A stretch of DNA of 64,000 nt. Origin: Macrostomum hystrix (Eukaryota > Platyhelminthes > Macrostomidae). The position numbers and the translations under genes are program-made. The notes under the pieces are model-generated. The model saw nothing but the letters and a program-made list of their open reading frames with translations. It did no database searches and was not told where the DNA came from. Positions 63,480 through 64,000 of this stretch are shown in pieces; position 1 is the first letter of the stretch; each line of letters opens with the position of its first letter. The stretch lies in assembly GCA_950097015.1 (NCBI GenBank), contig CATNEN010000007.1, positions 13,417,001 to 13,481,000 on the forward strand, in the 5' to 3' direction.

Positions 63480-63938
63480 CTAAAAGTTGTCAGTGCTACC
63501 AAACCCACCATACTTGCGCTTGAGTGACGGTTCAGTCATGTGACAGACTGACTCATCCTCTAAAACTAAAACAGGTACAATGCTTGCTTTCTCTAAAATT
63601 AGTTGAGCAATGCGCAGTCCGGGGTAAAAATTAAAGTCATTTGGACTGTGATTGTACAACACAACCATTATTTCGCCCGTGTAATCCGGATCAATTACAC
63701 CACCTTCAACAGTGATGCCTCTTGTGCTGAGGCTGGAGCGCGTAGCGATTCTCCCGTAGGTATCCTTTGGTACTTGAATCGATACGCCTGTTCGAATCGT
63801 TAGGCGATCGTAGCCTCCAACACTTCCCTCGACAGCAGCAGTCAGATCATAGCCAACTGAGCCTTCAGTTTTGCGAACTGGAACATTAGCTGTTGGCAGA
63901 AGAAGCCTCACACGCAGGACGTTGCTATCAGTTGCCAT
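63480..63938 (-). CDS. dut: dUTPase (deoxyuridine triphosphatase)
   Basis: 152 residues with all five motifs of trimeric dUTPases: GSVGYDLTA (27-34), GRIATRSSLS (62-71), GGVIDPDYTGEIMVVLYN (79-96, catalytic Asp83), RIAQLIL (109-115) and the glycine-rich C-terminal arm RKYGGFGSTD (141-150). The enzyme hydrolyses dUTP to dUMP, keeping uracil out of DNA; viruses use it in cells with low nucleotide pools. It lies 135 bases upstream of the PLA2-like gene on the same strand. It is a complete gene and could be of host or viral origin. Confidence 0.93.
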   Translation of the reverse strand: MATDSNVLRVRLLLPTANVPVRKTEGSVGYDLTAAVEGSVGGYDRLTIRTGVSIQVPKDTYGRIATRSSLSTRGITVEGGVIDPDYTGEIMVVLYNHSPNDFNFYPGLRIAQLILEKASIVPVLVLEDESVCHMTEPSLKRKYGGFGSTDNF

Positions 63939-64000
63939 TGTAGAACTTTAGAGCTGAGGGGAAAATGGTTGTTAGCGTTTTACAAAGTAGTATAATTAAA

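Larger units (their letters stand above)
56293..64000 (-). mobile_element. Polinton/Maverick (adintovirus-like) element, partial
   Basis: Ten genes, all on the minus strand, tightly packed, with no damaged frame and AT-richer than the neighbouring retroelements. The set (adenain-like protease, hexon-like and penton-like capsid proteins, packaging ATPase, PLA2-like protein, basic core protein, retroviral-type integrase, dUTPase) defines the Polinton/Maverick group, self-synthesising elements closely related to adintoviruses. The protein-primed family-B DNA polymerase and the right terminal repeat are not in the window. Intact frames suggest a recent insertion or retained function. Confidence 0.92.

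Overview
This is nuclear DNA from an invertebrate animal. It has four recognisable host genes with eukaryotic structure (GT-AG introns, AATAAA signals): CLPTM1, the small ATP-synthase subunit ATP5MK/DAPIT, a LanC-like protein, and an innexin. The gap-junction innexin points to a protostome. AG acceptors lie very close to several start codons and could reflect spliced-leader trans-splicing, as in flatworms. A flatworm of the Macrostomum kind is therefore plausible, but this is inference. The rest is mostly transposable elements of nearly every eukaryotic class.

Layout. 0.1-0.6 kb: Gypsy gag/protease remnant (-). 2.5-5.5 kb: CLPTM1, two exons. 6.0-7.5 kb: dead mariner with good terminal inverted repeats. 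7.7-7.9 kb: ATP5MK. 8.6-8.8 kb: a MITE. 9.0-10.3 kb: LANCL. 11.9-19.3 kb: a heap of broken retroelements (non-LTR copies, BEL/Pao, Gypsy, a tyrosine-recombinase element). 20.6-44.5 kb: the innexin gene, whose two exons are separated by a 22.9-kb intron. That intron holds an apparently intact Gypsy with identical LTRs (22.6-27.1 kb), a DIRS-like element sandwiched between two minisatellites (29.4-34.2 kb), an older Gypsy with a non-LTR element inside it (35.4-41.5 kb), and another Gypsy remnant. All recognised intronic retroelement coding is antisense to the innexin.

44.8-56 kb: Gypsy tail, a third minisatellite, a polypurine tract, a relic of a virion-like hydrophobic protein, a Penelope-like GIY-YIG endonuclease between direct repeats, a dead Tc1 element, and copies of a Penelope/hammerhead-like sequence motif.

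56.3-64 kb (continuing past the right edge): a compact minus-strand cluster of ten genes that form a Polinton/Maverick, adintovirus-like element. The genes are dUTPase, a PLA2-like minor capsid protein, packaging ATPase, penton-like protein, a small hydrophobic protein, a coiled-coil protein, a chromodomain integrase, a basic core protein, an F54H12.2-like (hexon-like) capsid protein and an adenain-like protease. Every frame is open. Together they would supply capsid building, maturation, genome packaging and chromosomal integration. The protein-primed DNA polymerase expected of such elements is not in the window and may lie beyond 64 kb.
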